Shown here piece after piece: positions 22,132-32,999 of a stretch of 64,000 nucleotides of DNA; position 1 is the first letter of the stretch; the number at the start of each line of letters is the position of its first letter. The position numbers and the translations under genes were made by a program. The stretch covers positions 39,550,527 through 39,614,526 of the forward strand of contig CM055104.1 in the NCBI GenBank assembly GCA_029204225.1, written 5' to 3'. This DNA comes from Diphasiastrum complanatum (taxonomy: Eukaryota > Streptophyta > Lycopodiopsida > Lycopodiales > Lycopodiaceae). Below the pieces are notes generated by a model, which was given only the letters and a program-made list of their open reading frames with translations, was not told the DNA's origin and did no database searches.

Positions 22132-22835
22132 ATTATTGTTTAAAATAATAATTTACTTTTCCTTTTGTAGGTACAAGCCCAATGTTCGCAATGCTGGTGG
22201 TGTACGATTGTGCAATGAGATTGAATGCATAATCATTGCTTATTATTCGTTGGATGACAAACGTTCTATGCTGTACTACAACACCACCAGCCTAACTAAG
22301 TTTGAAAACTTGTTCCAATTTCCAACAGTAACAAAAAAATTGAAAAATTTGATGACAGGTTCCATGGCTTATTCTTATCAAAAGCCACAACAATAAATTA
22401 ATCGTCTTATTCAAATTCTTTCACACCCAACAAATTGGATTTTAGATTTGTTTAGCGGTAGCAGTAGTACAAGTGCATGTGCTTTGCAAAAAGACAGACA
22501 TGTTGCTGTTGTAGAATTAGATTCTAGCTTAGTAGAATTTGTAGAAATGCAAAAATTTGTCAAATGAATTAATTGAGGTAGGGAAGTCTACAGATGACGA
22601 AATTTCATTGTCGAAAGAACCACAACCTCCCGCTAGTGGAAAAGTGGGTGACACAAAGGACTTTGCAAATGTCATAGTTCAAGATTATAATGTTGTCACT
22701 ATAGAGGAAACTGTCGAAGAGATTACCATTGTCTCTACTGAGGCTCCTCCAGAGAAGCCCAAAGATGTCAATCACCTTGATGATTTTTGGGAAGCATGTA
22801 AAAGACTATTTCATCATTTTAAAGATTATATATGA
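21613..22835 (+). pseudogene. Beta-class amino-methyltransferase (N6-adenine/N4-cytosine type) relic, spliced
   Basis: Exon 21613-22061 follows an acceptor CTTTCAG and reads a basic helical region, then VTDIPYGFQ (21853-21867, the DPPY-like catalytic motif IV) and WRVVIFHSN. An intron of 109 bp (donor GTACGT at 22062, acceptor TTTTGTAG at 22170) joins NAMW to YKPNVRNAGG in frame. The next exon reads RLCNEIECIIIAYYSLD, LFQFPTVTKK, SYQKPQQ, then ILDLFSGSSSTSACALQ (22439-22489, SAM-binding motif I). Catalytic before SAM motif is the beta-class order. Stops lie at 21790, 22009 and 22394, and a one-base shift near 22558 leads into an acidic tail to 22835. Such enzymes methylate amino groups of DNA bases. 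This copy is dead. The catalytic Pro-Pro reads Ile-Pro. Confidence 0.72.
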
Positions 22836-23860
22836 ATTTCAAACTTTTGTGACATGAAGTTTTTAAGTTCATTTATATTTTTTAATATTAGTTGCTGCAT
22901 GAAATATTTTCAAATATTATTTGCTACTTGAAATACTTTCAAATATTTTAAAATTTATTTTCAATGTTACTCTTTTAATATAAATTTAATAAATTTTTGT
23001 TTTACTGAATGTTGTTTTGAAATGACAATACTATTTTGAGTTTATTCTAAAATCATATTCTCCAAAAATAATAGATATTATTTAAATTGGTAGTATTTTT
23101 TATCTTTTAAAATATTAAAATTTATTAATAAAATTTCAAGTTCCTACTTATGATGATGTTCAGAAAAAAATTTCTTTTTTAAAAAATTTAAATATTTTCA
23201 AAACTCATGTAATTTTAGATGTGCATTGAAATAATTTTTTGTTTTATTAGAATTTGTGTGTTATAAAACTAAATTACATAAATATTTTTGAGTTTGTACA
23301 AATTATTATTGTAAAAAATTAGAAATTATAAAAAATTATTTTGAATCTATATTGCATTCATAAAAATTTATTTCAAGCAATTTTTTTTTAATATTTTAAA
23401 ATATTTGTTACTATATAGTTTTTCAAATAATATTACAAAAATGAGTCTCCATATTATTATTTTTTTTGTCACCATTTTGTTTGTGTTTATATAATAATAC
23501 ACTAGAAAGCTATGTCTTCTACTATTAGTTTAAATTGTACTCTAATATGGTGCTTTAATTCGTTAAGAGATGATTGTCCTTGGGTGATAAGATAATAAGT
23601 GTATATAAATGCCATCAAAGTAGTTTAGTAAAGTTTTGGTGCTTTATATTAAGTCTTTGAAAATATTATTTTGAATTTATGGGTACACCAATAGAGGATG
23701 ATAGTATATTCAATTTGTATGATGTTAGGTTTATAATGTTTAGCAAAATCCAAAAAAAAAAAAAATATTATATTTATTTTCCAAAAACAAATTTCTATTT
23801 AGGGTGTATGGGTATATGGTTTGCAAAGTAGGCTGTAGTGTTTACGCTTGAAAGTATTTG
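22836..23860. other. AT-rich spacer, no gene seen
   Basis: Very AT-rich with poly-T and poly-A runs and no coding frame on either strand. Confidence 0.6.
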
Positions 23861-24100
23861 TTTTACAGTTTACAGTTCAAGGACTAGGGTTTAGAGTTTA
23901 GGAATTAGGGTAAAGGGTTTAGACTTTAAATTTTAGATAAGGGTTTCAGATTTAGAAACCCAGAGTAAATGGTTTCGAGTTTAAAGTTTAGGGTTTAGAG
24001 TTTAGGATTTCTGAAGTACGATTTAGAGAGTAGGGTTTCAAGTTTAGGGTTTATGGTTTAGGGTTTAGAATTTAGCATTTAGGGTTTAAAGTTTGAGAGA
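23861..24100 (+). repeat. Degenerate TTTAGGG telomere-like array
   Basis: Perfect heptamers TTTAGGG occur several times (for example around 23988, 24036, 24055, 24079), mixed with GGGTTTAGAGTTTAGG variants. This is the plant telomere unit in a decayed interstitial form. It abuts the gypsy protease fragment at about 24072-24110. Confidence 0.8.
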
Positions 24101-24880
24101 TTTCTAAAAAAAACCATAACACACCAACACATTGGGTGTTCTTACTTCTTATGTTTGCACCCAAACATTTACCCAAGTGAACTATTTGTACGCTTCTGTT
24201 TTCTTGGATGGTCACCTTGTTGTTTTCCCAATCATGGGAAACCTCGGCATCTCTTGACCAGGGTATACTACCCAGCTGTAGAATGTTGTAGCATGGATCC
24301 GTTGCTTTTTTGATGACGATAAATGATACTGAGTAAGGAATTCCATGTACCTTGGCACGAGCATTTTTTAGTATCCCAATATTGTTTACTATGAAGCCAT
24401 CTGCCATCCTTAAATTATACGGGGATTTAGCGGATTTATCTAAACCCAACGCCAGTCGTCGTTCCTCTGTTATCAGGTTTACAACTGATCCGTCGTCCAA
24501 CAACACATTGTAGACCGTCTATCTTGCAATCATAATACTGATCTCTAGCATATGTTAATCGATTTCAATCGATACAACTAGTGGTGTTGTTGTTTATTGG
24601 TAGACTCTCTCCCTTGTTGTGAATATCTTTCCATAGATATTGAGGGGGTAATCCTCTGGTGAAGGAATCCGCCGTGCTTGGAGATAGTTGGGGTGGTGGC
24701 CTCGCCGTCATCATGCCCAGTTGTTGGAGACAAGTAAACTTGCAATTTTGGTGCTACCCAAATCAGTTGGTCGATACTAACTTTAAATTTATTTTGAATA
24801 CCTTCGGTCAACACTTTGTGTGCATCAGTAATAGCCTGTGGGTGGTATCCTTAAAACTACAGTTCGATTTTGGAGCAGGT
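24072..24880 (-). pseudogene. Gypsy family C protease region, copy A
   Basis: The minus strand reads MLLDDGSVVNLITEERRL (a retropepsin site with D-G-S in place of DTG/DSG), GLDKSAKSPYNLRMADGF, KVHGIPYSVSFIVI and VSHDWENNKVTI. The plus-strand copies at 50159-50590 and 52445-52735 carry the same blocks. 24578-24880 adds the preceding region (FKVSIDQLIWVAPKLQVYL). The protease would process the gag-pol precursor. The downstream RT of this copy is not attached; other RT fragments of the family lie at 26530 and 52727. Confidence 0.75.
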
Positions 24881-25039
24881 GAGCTGACTGTATCAGCTGA
24901 ATGAAGCCAGGTAAGCCCTCCCATTCATTGGTTAGCCCCAAGTCTTCCAATGTGGGTAGTTTCTCACCGTGCTGCATCTCCGCAAGCACGTTAATCATTC
25001 AGTCGCAAAGTTGGTCCTCCTTTTCCCACTCTACACAGG

Positions 25040-25262
25040 AGAGCTTTGATGCTCTCAAAACAGCCTTAGCTACAGCACCAGTTTGAAAAGTCATCGACCC
25101 CAATCAGCCATTTGTGGTCGAAACAGATGCTAGCGACTTTGCAGTTGGTGTTGTACTAACTCAGGGTGGATGACTAGTTGCGTTCGAGAGTAAAAAACAT
25201 GAAAGTCTCAGATACCTTTGCAATCAACTTGAGATTGGGGTCGGAAAGCTCGTTGGGCAGAG
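25040..25262 (+). pseudogene. Gypsy RNase H fragment
   Basis: The plus strand reads FDALKTALATAPV, a stop, KVIDPNQPFVVETDASDFAVGVVLTQGG, a stop, LVAFESKKH. This is the classic start of gypsy RNase H, with the first catalytic Asp in ETDASDFAVG. It is a different and more chromovirus-like sequence than the RNase H at 27600-28020. It ends near 25262. Confidence 0.8.
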
Positions 25263-26520
25263 TTGATGCAAGAGCTTGATATGTCTAACATATATAGAAT
25301 GCCTATGATAAACGAGTTGAGTTTTATCTAGATTTGTAATGAGTTACTGGAGTCCTTGAGCCCTCAACGATGAGTATCGTTCTATTTCAACCCGAATGAG
25401 TTGAATATAGTTTGATGCAAAGAACAAAGAAGTTTTCAGCTGAGTACTTGGCTTCTGACGCCTAAAGTTTTGCGACATTGTGTCCTTAGGCTGAGAATAG
25501 GTAGTGGCTAATGAGAGTCTAAGAACTTCAAATTATGAATATGCTCTACAAAAAAGGTCTTAACCCCTAGACCATCAAGGATAAAGCCTAAACCCTAAAC
25601 TTTGAGCAATAAATCCTAGACCATGAACCCTGTCAAGAATAAAAAGCTATCCAACTTGTCTATAGGGGTTGATGAGGAAAATCATCTTGCTTGTGCGTTT
25701 ACAAGTTGTAATATTATTTTCTAGAATGTACAAACTCGAGCTACATGACATGCACAATGTCTACACGGTCATATTTCACTTTGTTCCATTGTATATATCA
25801 AAGGTATGTGAATTGAGCACATGACCTTATAGATTAGGGCGAGTTTGAGTTAGGTAGATCTAGATTTGATGACATGCATAAAACTAGATGACATGCAAAA
25901 TAAGTTAGAGTGCATGCATGCAACATGCAAGTCAGTATACATGTTCTACACATGTCCAAGTCATCTAGGGAAGTCACATGCAAGACATGAAAACACTATT
26001 TGATACATGCATGTAGTTTTGTAGGTTCATAGTTGAGAATTTGACATTTGGCAAAGTAGGTAGGAGTTAGGTGCAATTTCAACATGCAAGCTGTTAGGTG
26101 TCAATATGGTAATAGTTTACACTTGATTAGGTCTAGGGAACGCATTGATTGCAAGGAGTACCACAAATTTTGGCTCTCCTATATACGTACATATCATTCT
26201 CATTCATATCTAATGATGAATCAAGCTTTGGTAATGTCATAATGTCAAAATTGGATCTCATGCTATTTTGCTTGTTTTAATATTCTCTCTCTAACTCGAG
26301 ATTGGTGTCTTCTTCGTATATTATTTTGGTTATGTATTCTTTCTATTTGTGAGGAATTAGTTTTGCTTTGATCTGTAGCATTCTAGATTGTGCTCTAGCC
26401 TTAGATCTGTTGGTAGATTGTAGGATTGCTCTACAAGTGTTCTGTGTGCCACCACAAAGCATGGTCAAGATCATTCACACATTTGTTGTGGATCCCCACA
26501 CGTGTGAACTTGCTGGATTT
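25263..26520. other. No gene seen
   Basis: No coding frame is recognised. 25560-25630 has a few CCTAAACCCTAAAC telomere-like words. 25840-26020 is rich in CATGCA words. A CACACGTGTG palindrome lies at 26499-26508. Part may be an unrecognised LTR because a gypsy RT fragment follows. Confidence 0.45.
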
Positions 26521-26529
26521 TTCACAAAC

Positions 26530-28080
26530 CCTAAACGCTATTGAGAAATGCCGGTCAACAATGCAAGAAGGTGAAGGACGTGAAAGTGGCCCACTAGACA
26601 CAGAATGAAAGAGAACAAATTTGCCTCATAAACATCGGGACCAATGACAAGCCAAAAAACCTTTCGATAGACACAGATATTCTCACGTAGGTGGGAGAGA
26701 CACCGAGAAGCTATTCCGAAAATTCAAGGATGTTTTGCTTGGTCCTATCATGACCTCAAAGCCATCCTTGCATTGCTTGATAAACATCGTATTGAATTGG
26801 ATAGTACAATACCATTTGCTCACTAGGCACGGTATTGTACAAATCCCAATTACGCCAAAGCAGCTGAGGATATCAATAAACTAGTGCTGGCCGGATTCTT
26901 GAACCAGTAGACCCCCCGGTTATCACTTATCGTGGTTGTATCGAAGAGAAATGGGAAACTTTGTATATGCATTGATTATCGTAAGCTCAATGACGCTACA
27001 AAAAAGGACCCTACTCGTTACCATTCTCAGACTCTGTCCTGGACATGGTAGTCGGGCACGAGGTATACTCCTTCATGGATGCTTATTTAGGGTATTGTCA
27101 AATCTTCATCGCGCAGGAGGACCGATATAAGATGACATTTATTACCGATTGGGGCGCATATGTATGGATGAAGATGCCTTTCAGAATAAAGAGCGCACCG
27201 CCTACATGCAATGAGCGGTTAACCAAATGTTCAAGGAGTATTTGGATGAATCCATGAAGATTTTTCTTGATGATTTTAGCATTTTCAGTGATCTGGCTAT
27301 CCATTTGGAGAAACTCCGGAAGTGTTTTGAACGTCGTCGGGAGTATGGTATTAGCTTTAATCCTAGAAACTGTTTGTTCTTTGTGGCTTTAGGACTGATT
27401 ATAGGTTACATTGTTTCGAAGGCCGAAAAATCCCCTGGCCCTCAAAAGATCAAAGCAGTCTTGGATATGCCTGAACCAAGCAACCCAAATGACATCTTGG
27501 TATTTAATGGTATTGCTTAGTTTAGTTAACCTTTGCTTTATTCAAGACTATGGCATTGATCACTAAATTGATGAAGAAGGATGCATCATTCTCTTGGAGC
27601 AACCTATGCCAAAAAGCATGGAGATTTTGAAGCAGAAATACGTGGATGTCCCAATTGTATACCTCCAGGGTGGGATCTTGAATTTCACGTTCACAAGGAT
27701 GCTTTAGATGTTGCGGTTGGGGCCATGGTAGCCCAAAATCCGACTAGTAAGGTGGATCAATCGATTGTCTATATTTCTCGATTACTGAACAGTGCGGAGT
27801 GGAATTACACCACCAAGGAAAGGGAAGCATTGGCTATGGTTTACACATTTAATAAATTTTGCCATTGTTTATTGGGCAACAATTTTGCTTTCTATGTAGA
27901 CCATGTGGCTTTGGTAAATTTAGTAGATAAACCAAAGGTATCGGGAAAAATTGCTCGGTGGTTATTGTTATTTCTAGAATGTGATTTGACTATGGTTTAT
28001 AAACCCGATAAGACTCATGGGTAGATGCATGGTTGGGTGTACCAATATTTGGTCACGGACAACAAGTTTGTTAGGTGGTT
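26530..28080 (+). pseudogene. Gypsy family C reverse transcriptase and RNase H, copy A
   Basis: From TCAACAATGCAAGAAGGTG the sequence parallels 52727-54102. RT blocks in several frames: VVVSKRNGKLCICIDYRKLND, YSFMDAYLGYCQIFIA, KMTFITDWGAYVWMKMPF, KIFLDDFSIFSDLAIHLEKL (catalytic F-L-D-D), IGYIVSKAEKSPGPQKIKAVLDMP. RNase H (27581-28024) has KDALDVAVGAMVAQN, VYISRLLNSAEWNYTTKEREALAMVYT and FYVDHVALVNLVDKP. At least four frameshifts separate the blocks. 27581-28024 is the longest intact piece and ends at a TAG. Confidence 0.85.
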
Positions 28081-28263
28081 TGAATTGCAAAATGTGTAAG
28101 AGTATAAAATACTAGTTATCACTTGACCAAAATTTGTATGGAGCATACTAACTTGATTATAAAGACATACAAGTTGTGCTTTCTATATATAGATGTTTGA
28201 AATATAAATATAAGACTTTTCATCTTGTACAATAGGGACTTTTCGTGCTGCCGAAGTTTTAAA

Positions 28264-28510
28264 TTTGGATTCAATTTAATATAATAAAAATTGGATATAA
28301 GGAATAATGACTCAGTTTTAGATAGATGAATCTATGGTAAATTTAGATTCAAAATAACTATGAAATGAGTAACTAGTGACTTTCTAGTATGTTAGAGGCT
28401 TGTAAGTCCATATTCTTCTCTTTAATTATCATTAAGAAAAATTTTGCTATACACTCAAACTTGTACAATCTAGGTGGGCAAAGAAATACAAAATACAAAT
28501 TAATGTAATA
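28264..28510 (+). repeat. Dispersed repeat associated with gypsy family C, copy 1
   Basis: GGATTCAATTTAATATAA to AAAGAAATACAAAATACAAA matches 50768-51035 in the same orientation. In both places it follows family C gypsy sequence, but at different coding points, so one copy has been joined by deletion. It may be the element's 3' region. Confidence 0.75.
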
Positions 28511-29080
28511 ATCCCTGCTACATGTGATCAGCCTAATTTCGAACAGAATTTGAGTACAAGCTCGGGAACTGGCCGGAGAACGTCTGGGAACACACGAGAT
28601 CACATGAGAATGTTGAGTGAGTTGAGCTATCTCCATGTTCGATTGCGAATGCTGCTCGCGCACGCAGATGTTAGTACTTTGATGATTTGTAACTCATCAA
28701 CAGACATGCACAGAGGCAATTAGGTGTGAAGAGGGTGGTCCTAGGCAGAGGGAGAGATTAGTTGAGGAGGAACGATGTGCGGGCACAAGCGAGGGAGAGA
28801 CAACGAAGATGTAGATTACGAAAGAAGGCTGCCAAAGCATCTTTATCTGAGGAGATTGAGCAACCACCATGTTTAGTAAATGATATGTCGACAGAAAAGG
28901 AGGGCTGCCCAAAATGTTGTGTCATCGATCTCTAGCAGTCTTGCAGGTTTTGAATGAGTTGACGAGAGGCGAGCAGTGGTTCAGAGAGTGTTGTCTGATC
29001 AGATATTCATAGAGAACAGATCAAAATCCCTCACTAAATCTGCAGTTGCACGGTCTGATGTCCTGCGGGGATTGCTGCAA
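28511..29080. other. No gene recognised
   Basis: Base composition is less AT-rich than around it. Minus-strand frames at 28373-28663 and 28697-28912 show no family features. The stretch near 28680-28980 (many purines, few stops on plus) might be exon remains, but nothing supports a call. Confidence 0.35.
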
Positions 29081-29344
29081 TCATTGTCCAAGGGTGAGCG
29101 AGCTTTTTAATGACTTTCTAACGTAATACAGAAGATCAGCAACGACACTTTTCTGAGGAACATTGACAACGTATGATGGAACAGTGGGATAGAACTGAAG
29201 ATAATGCAACCAAGGAAAGACAGCATCGCAAATGTTTGGAAACACCAGAGCCGAGATTGAACTCTGCAGTTCACCTTTCCATTCAGCAGGGAAGTATCCC
29301 GAACTAGTGACATTAAGGTGCATAAACATTGATAATATAAGCAA
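29081..29344 (-). CDS. Unrecognised ORF, possible extra exon of the gene at 29673-30317
   Basis: An 87-codon minus-strand frame reads LNVTSSGYFPAEWKGELQ, SALVFPNICDAVFPWLHYL and SYVVNVPQKSVVADLLYYV. Its composition (many W, P, F; few Asn/Lys runs) looks coding. It lies 330 bp downstream of the two-exon gene on the same strand. I cannot identify the family or the splice sites. Confidence 0.3.
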   Translation of the reverse strand: MLILSMFMHLNVTSSGYFPAEWKGELQSSISALVFPNICDAVFPWLHYLQFYPTVPSYVVNVPQKSVVADLLYYVRKSLKSSLTLGQ

Positions 29345-29672
29345 AAGACCTTCTCATCACGATGTTCTTATATTTTGAAGAGAATGAACTATGTAGCTTT
29401 TATTGTCTATTTCAATCCACAAATTTACATGCAAAGAAACTTTTAAAGTAGCAAATGACAATGATTTTTCTATTGTGCACAACATGTCAAGTATGATGCA
29501 ACAAATGTTATTGAGTCTTGTGTTTTACATGTCTTTTGTCAAGTTGAAAATTTCTAGCAGGCAATAACAGTATCAAAACCATAATCTTGCCGAATTTCTA
29601 GGCCAAATGAAAGAGGGATTTGAAAAATTGTTGCTAACCGACTGAAACTACATGAACTATTAACACTAGAAG

Positions 29673-30317
29673 TCACTGGAAAGACTCAGGTAGAGCCTGC
29701 TTAAAGGGCTCGTAATTGTTGATTATAGTCACATGCTCCGGATATTGCTGGGGGATTTCCGGCCAAGCCTTAATTCCAACCTGGCAATTCTTCACCAGAG
29801 GATCAAGGCATCCAATATCTTGCAGATGAGCGGTATCATTGCGATCTTTGATGACCTTCTTAGTGATAGCTTTGAAAGCCTCCAAGTCCCGGCTACTTGG
29901 GGAATCTCCATAGACCCCATAAGCGCGGCATGCCATCTACAAACAAGACCGATAAAGAAGTTAAATCAAATTAGCAGGAACAAAAAAACTTGACAAGTCC
30001 TGCAAACATAATCACAAGCATGCTGAAATCAGAGAACTACAAACAGAATCAAAATAACAATCTCTTACCAACACCATCGCCTTGACAGATGGCCTCGTGT
30101 CGTAAAATTGCCGGCAATCCCCAGACTCTTGACCTTTCTTCTGAATACTCCACTGAAGGATCTCTACTGCAGCGAGTACGACATCTCTCTCCAAGAACCC
30201 GAACAAGAGCTTCGTGTGCAGGTTACTCCTGCGCTCGAGTTCGAGGATCCGAAAGTCGTTTCTCACTCTGGCGGCTCTCCTGTCCGAATCCTCTAGGATG
30301 AGGTGGGGATTGGCCAT
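29673..30317 (-). CDS. Possible host-type two-exon gene, function unknown
   Basis: Exon 1 starts at the ATG at 30317 (MANPHLILEDSDRRAARV) and reads RNDFRILELERRSNLHTK, LLFGFLERDVVLAAVEIL, QFYDTRPSVKAMVL to a donor GTAAGAG near 30069. An intron of about 130 bp ends in TTTGTAG, and exon 2 reads MACRAYGVYGDSPSSRDLE, FKAITKKVIKDRNDTAH, YPEHVTIINNYEPFKQ, ending at a TGA at 29673. Joined length is about 170 residues, largely helical and charged. No stops interrupt either exon. GC content is higher than in the neighbouring elements. I do not recognise the family and name no function. Confidence 0.45.
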
Positions 30318-30339
30318 GGTACTCCTGCGTCACCAATCA

Positions 30340-30950
30340 ATTTTTCAAAACAAGTCTCATTCTCATAGCAATTGTCAAGAAACCACAATCCAATTTCAAG
30401 AATCCCTCATCCCCAAATGCCATTGCAAAAGCCCACAACCTCTCTATAGCCCTCCACAACCCTCAAATACAAAATAAAATTGAAGCAACTACATACACCA
30501 AAGACAAGAAATCCATAAACCCCTTGACGTTAAACCCAAGAGTACTCTTGTATATAAAAACATCAGACTGTAGCACACAAGTCCCTGCTAAAGCCACTTG
30601 CATTCGAGAAACCTTAACACAACACTTTCCAATTCAATGCCATCGCAATTTTACTTGCAAAAGGGGATCATAAAATTCGTTCCAACAAGCTCCTGTGTCG
30701 CTCGCCAACTGACTCAAATTACGATTACAAAGTTTGTTCACCAGTTTCTGCTAGAAATACACTTGAGACATGTCATAGAAAAACTTGTTGAAATCATCTA
30801 CATGCGGACTCGATTACCGTAGGACATCGATTCCTATTAACACTTGACATGATAGATCATAGGTAGGATGAGCTGTTCAATTGAGAGAAAATACCTTGAA
30901 AACTTTGAGAACTGTGATTTTGTGAATCGCTTTGATCTGCAGCAATTCTG
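30340..30950. other. No gene seen
   Basis: Short frames on the plus strand (30598-30822 and others) lack recognisable motifs. It may contain the upstream region of the minus-strand gene at 30317 and the decayed RT of the gypsy element that starts at 30957. Confidence 0.4.
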
Positions 30951-30956
30951 CTGGAG

Positions 30957-31467
30957 TCAGTTTTGATTGCGAAACTGTTGATACAACTGCATGCAAAATC
31001 CTTTCACCTCTGTACTGATCACCGGTCTGCCAAGGAAAACATGCTCAACTTTGAAAAAAACACATCCAATTCCATTTCTAGACTGCTTGCTATCGTGACA
31101 GCAAAACGTATCCTTAAAAAGTATGCAAACCCCCATCCTCAGATAGTTTTCTATTTGATTTGAAATCTCTGCCTCCACGTTTTGAGAGAACCTATAAGGG
31201 TTGTCTATAGACAAGTTGACTTCCTGAAATTAACTCAATCATGTGGTCTATTGACCTAGTTGGTGGTAAACCATGAGGTAATTCAGATGGAAAAACATCT
31301 CTAAATTCATCTATGATCTGTTCTTCCACTACTTGTTCATGATCTAAATTCACTGAGCTAAGAATTGCTGAGAATTCACAACCATTTAGATTCATTTCAG
31401 GAACATCCACAACTGGAATAACACAAATTGAAAAAACTTCATACTCAGAATAATCCAATGTCTCCAT
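30957..31467 (-). pseudogene. Gypsy family B RT N-terminal region
   Basis: 31192-31467 reads VVEEQIIDEFRDVFPSELP, HGLPPTRSIDHMIELISGS, the signature that precedes gypsy RT. 30957-31214 reads NPYRFSQNVEAEISNQIEN, LRMGVCILFKDTFCCHDS, a decayed version of the PYRMSP...QI..L...G.I..S.SPF block. No catalytic YVDD region remains. Frames break between the two parts. Confidence 0.8.
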
Positions 31468-31547
31468 TTCATAACCGTAGAAATCTGATCCAACGGACGT
31501 ACAAAATTACGTATTGATATGCGTAAGTGTTTGATGCTTAGACAAAA

Positions 31548-32057
31548 TTATATGAGAACTAATTGATAAGAAGAGCCAAATAATATAACTACCTTATCAC
31601 CCTCCTTGAAAGTGAGAACATGTTTCTCAAAATCAATCAACAGAGAAGGCGATTTACTAAATAACCATTCATAACCTAAGATTAAATCAGTACGAGCTAG
31701 GTCTAAAACATGAAAATAAACTAATTCCATGTGTCCTTGCATCAAAACTGGGAGCTTTGGGACTTTTACGTTCCAAGTGTCCAACTTTGCTCCTGAAGCT
31801 AGATAAACTTTATATCTATGATTGGCTTCAGTTTCCAAGCTGAGTTTCTGCACAAGACGAAAATTGATAAAATTATTAATTGAACCACTGTCCAATAAAA
31901 TACTCACTTCTTGATCTTTAATTGTGTCAATTAAGCGAAAAAGTTCATTAGGCAAGAAAGAAGTAGTACTAAAAGAACATTCACAATCACAATCAGTCAG
32001 GTTAATTTCCAAAGTTTTACCATTGCCTCCTGGGATCTCTATCATGTGAGCAGACAC
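31548..32057 (-). pseudogene. Gypsy family B aspartic protease
   Basis: The 169-codon frame contains VSILLDSGSINNFINFRLVQ, the retropepsin active site with DSG in place of the usual DTG, then LASGAKLDTWNVKVPKLPV, DLARTDLILGYEWL (the conserved D-x-ILG-x-W second motif) and SPSLLIDFEKHVLTF. Its frame is continuous with gag upstream through one stop near 32060. It would cleave the gag-pol precursor. Confidence 0.85.
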
Positions 32058-32066
32058 TTTCTTCCT

Positions 32067-32899
32067 TTATGAACAAAATTTCATCATATGTCCAAGCTTC
32101 TTATAGACAGAACATAAGTTCTTTTTCTTAGCTTTTTTTCGGGACATAGATTTCTTAAATCTCTTTCTCCTCGGCTTTCTGGGCTCCCATTCTGCTTGAT
32201 CTAATTCGTCAAAATATTTTGCTTCATCTGGACCGCGCTTCTTACTCTTCTTGGTTTTCAAAGTGGTTGGAATCTGCACAAACTGCTTCCTGGATGCCAC
32301 CACTGTGGAATCATATGCTTTCGCAATCCGAAACGCATTCTCAAGGTTTTGAAGCACGTTTCGCCTACATTCGTTCTGATAGTTGGCTGACAAACTGCCA
32401 AAGTGCCAACTTTGTTCTTGGATATAAGAGTCTAAACTCTTTGTACCCATTTTACAGTTCACGAACTTTAGATAGTAGTCCACATCATCAGAAACTACGA
32501 AAACTTTCTTAAAGCTTCCACAAACGCATCCCAAGTAATTGGCTTCACCGATAAATCTCGCCACCACGATGACGCTTTGTCGTGTAAAAAAAACACGACA
32601 CTTTCAATTTTCTTTTCAGCAGAAACACTGTGCAGATTGAGGTAACTACTCCACTTGGCCAGCCAATCCTCGATGACCTCAGGTTCATTCTCCTTCTTCT
32701 CCCCCGCATAAACCTCCGATTGAAAACCGAGATTGGGTGAAAACATCAATTTGACTTGATTCAACAGAACCTCCATTTGTTGATCTCTCATCTGATTACG
32801 ATTATTCATATCATTGAGTGTCGTACTCAACTACCGACAAATCACCACATAAGATGGCGCACCTGGATTTGCAGCTTGATTTGAAGTTTCTTCGGCCAT
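32067..32899 (-). pseudogene. Gypsy family B gag
   Basis: The start is the ATG at 32899 (MAEETSNQAANPGAPSY) with a TAG 22 codons later. 32495-32830 has the retrotrans_gag core: EVIEDWLAKWSSYLNLHSV, AEKKIESVVFFLHDKASSW, WRDLSVKPITWDAFVEAL. After a frameshift near 32500, 32067-32567 gives KFVNCKMGTKSLDSYIQEQ, a basic region and a zinc knuckle in which the second Cys is Tyr (CSVYKKLGHMMKFC). Confidence 0.85.
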
Positions 32900-32999
32900 C
32901 TCGATATATCTATCCTGAAAGTTACTAATTTTAGTTAATATCAGATTAACTCATAGTGAAGTACAGTTGACCAAAAATCGACTGAAGTTGACTCCACCA

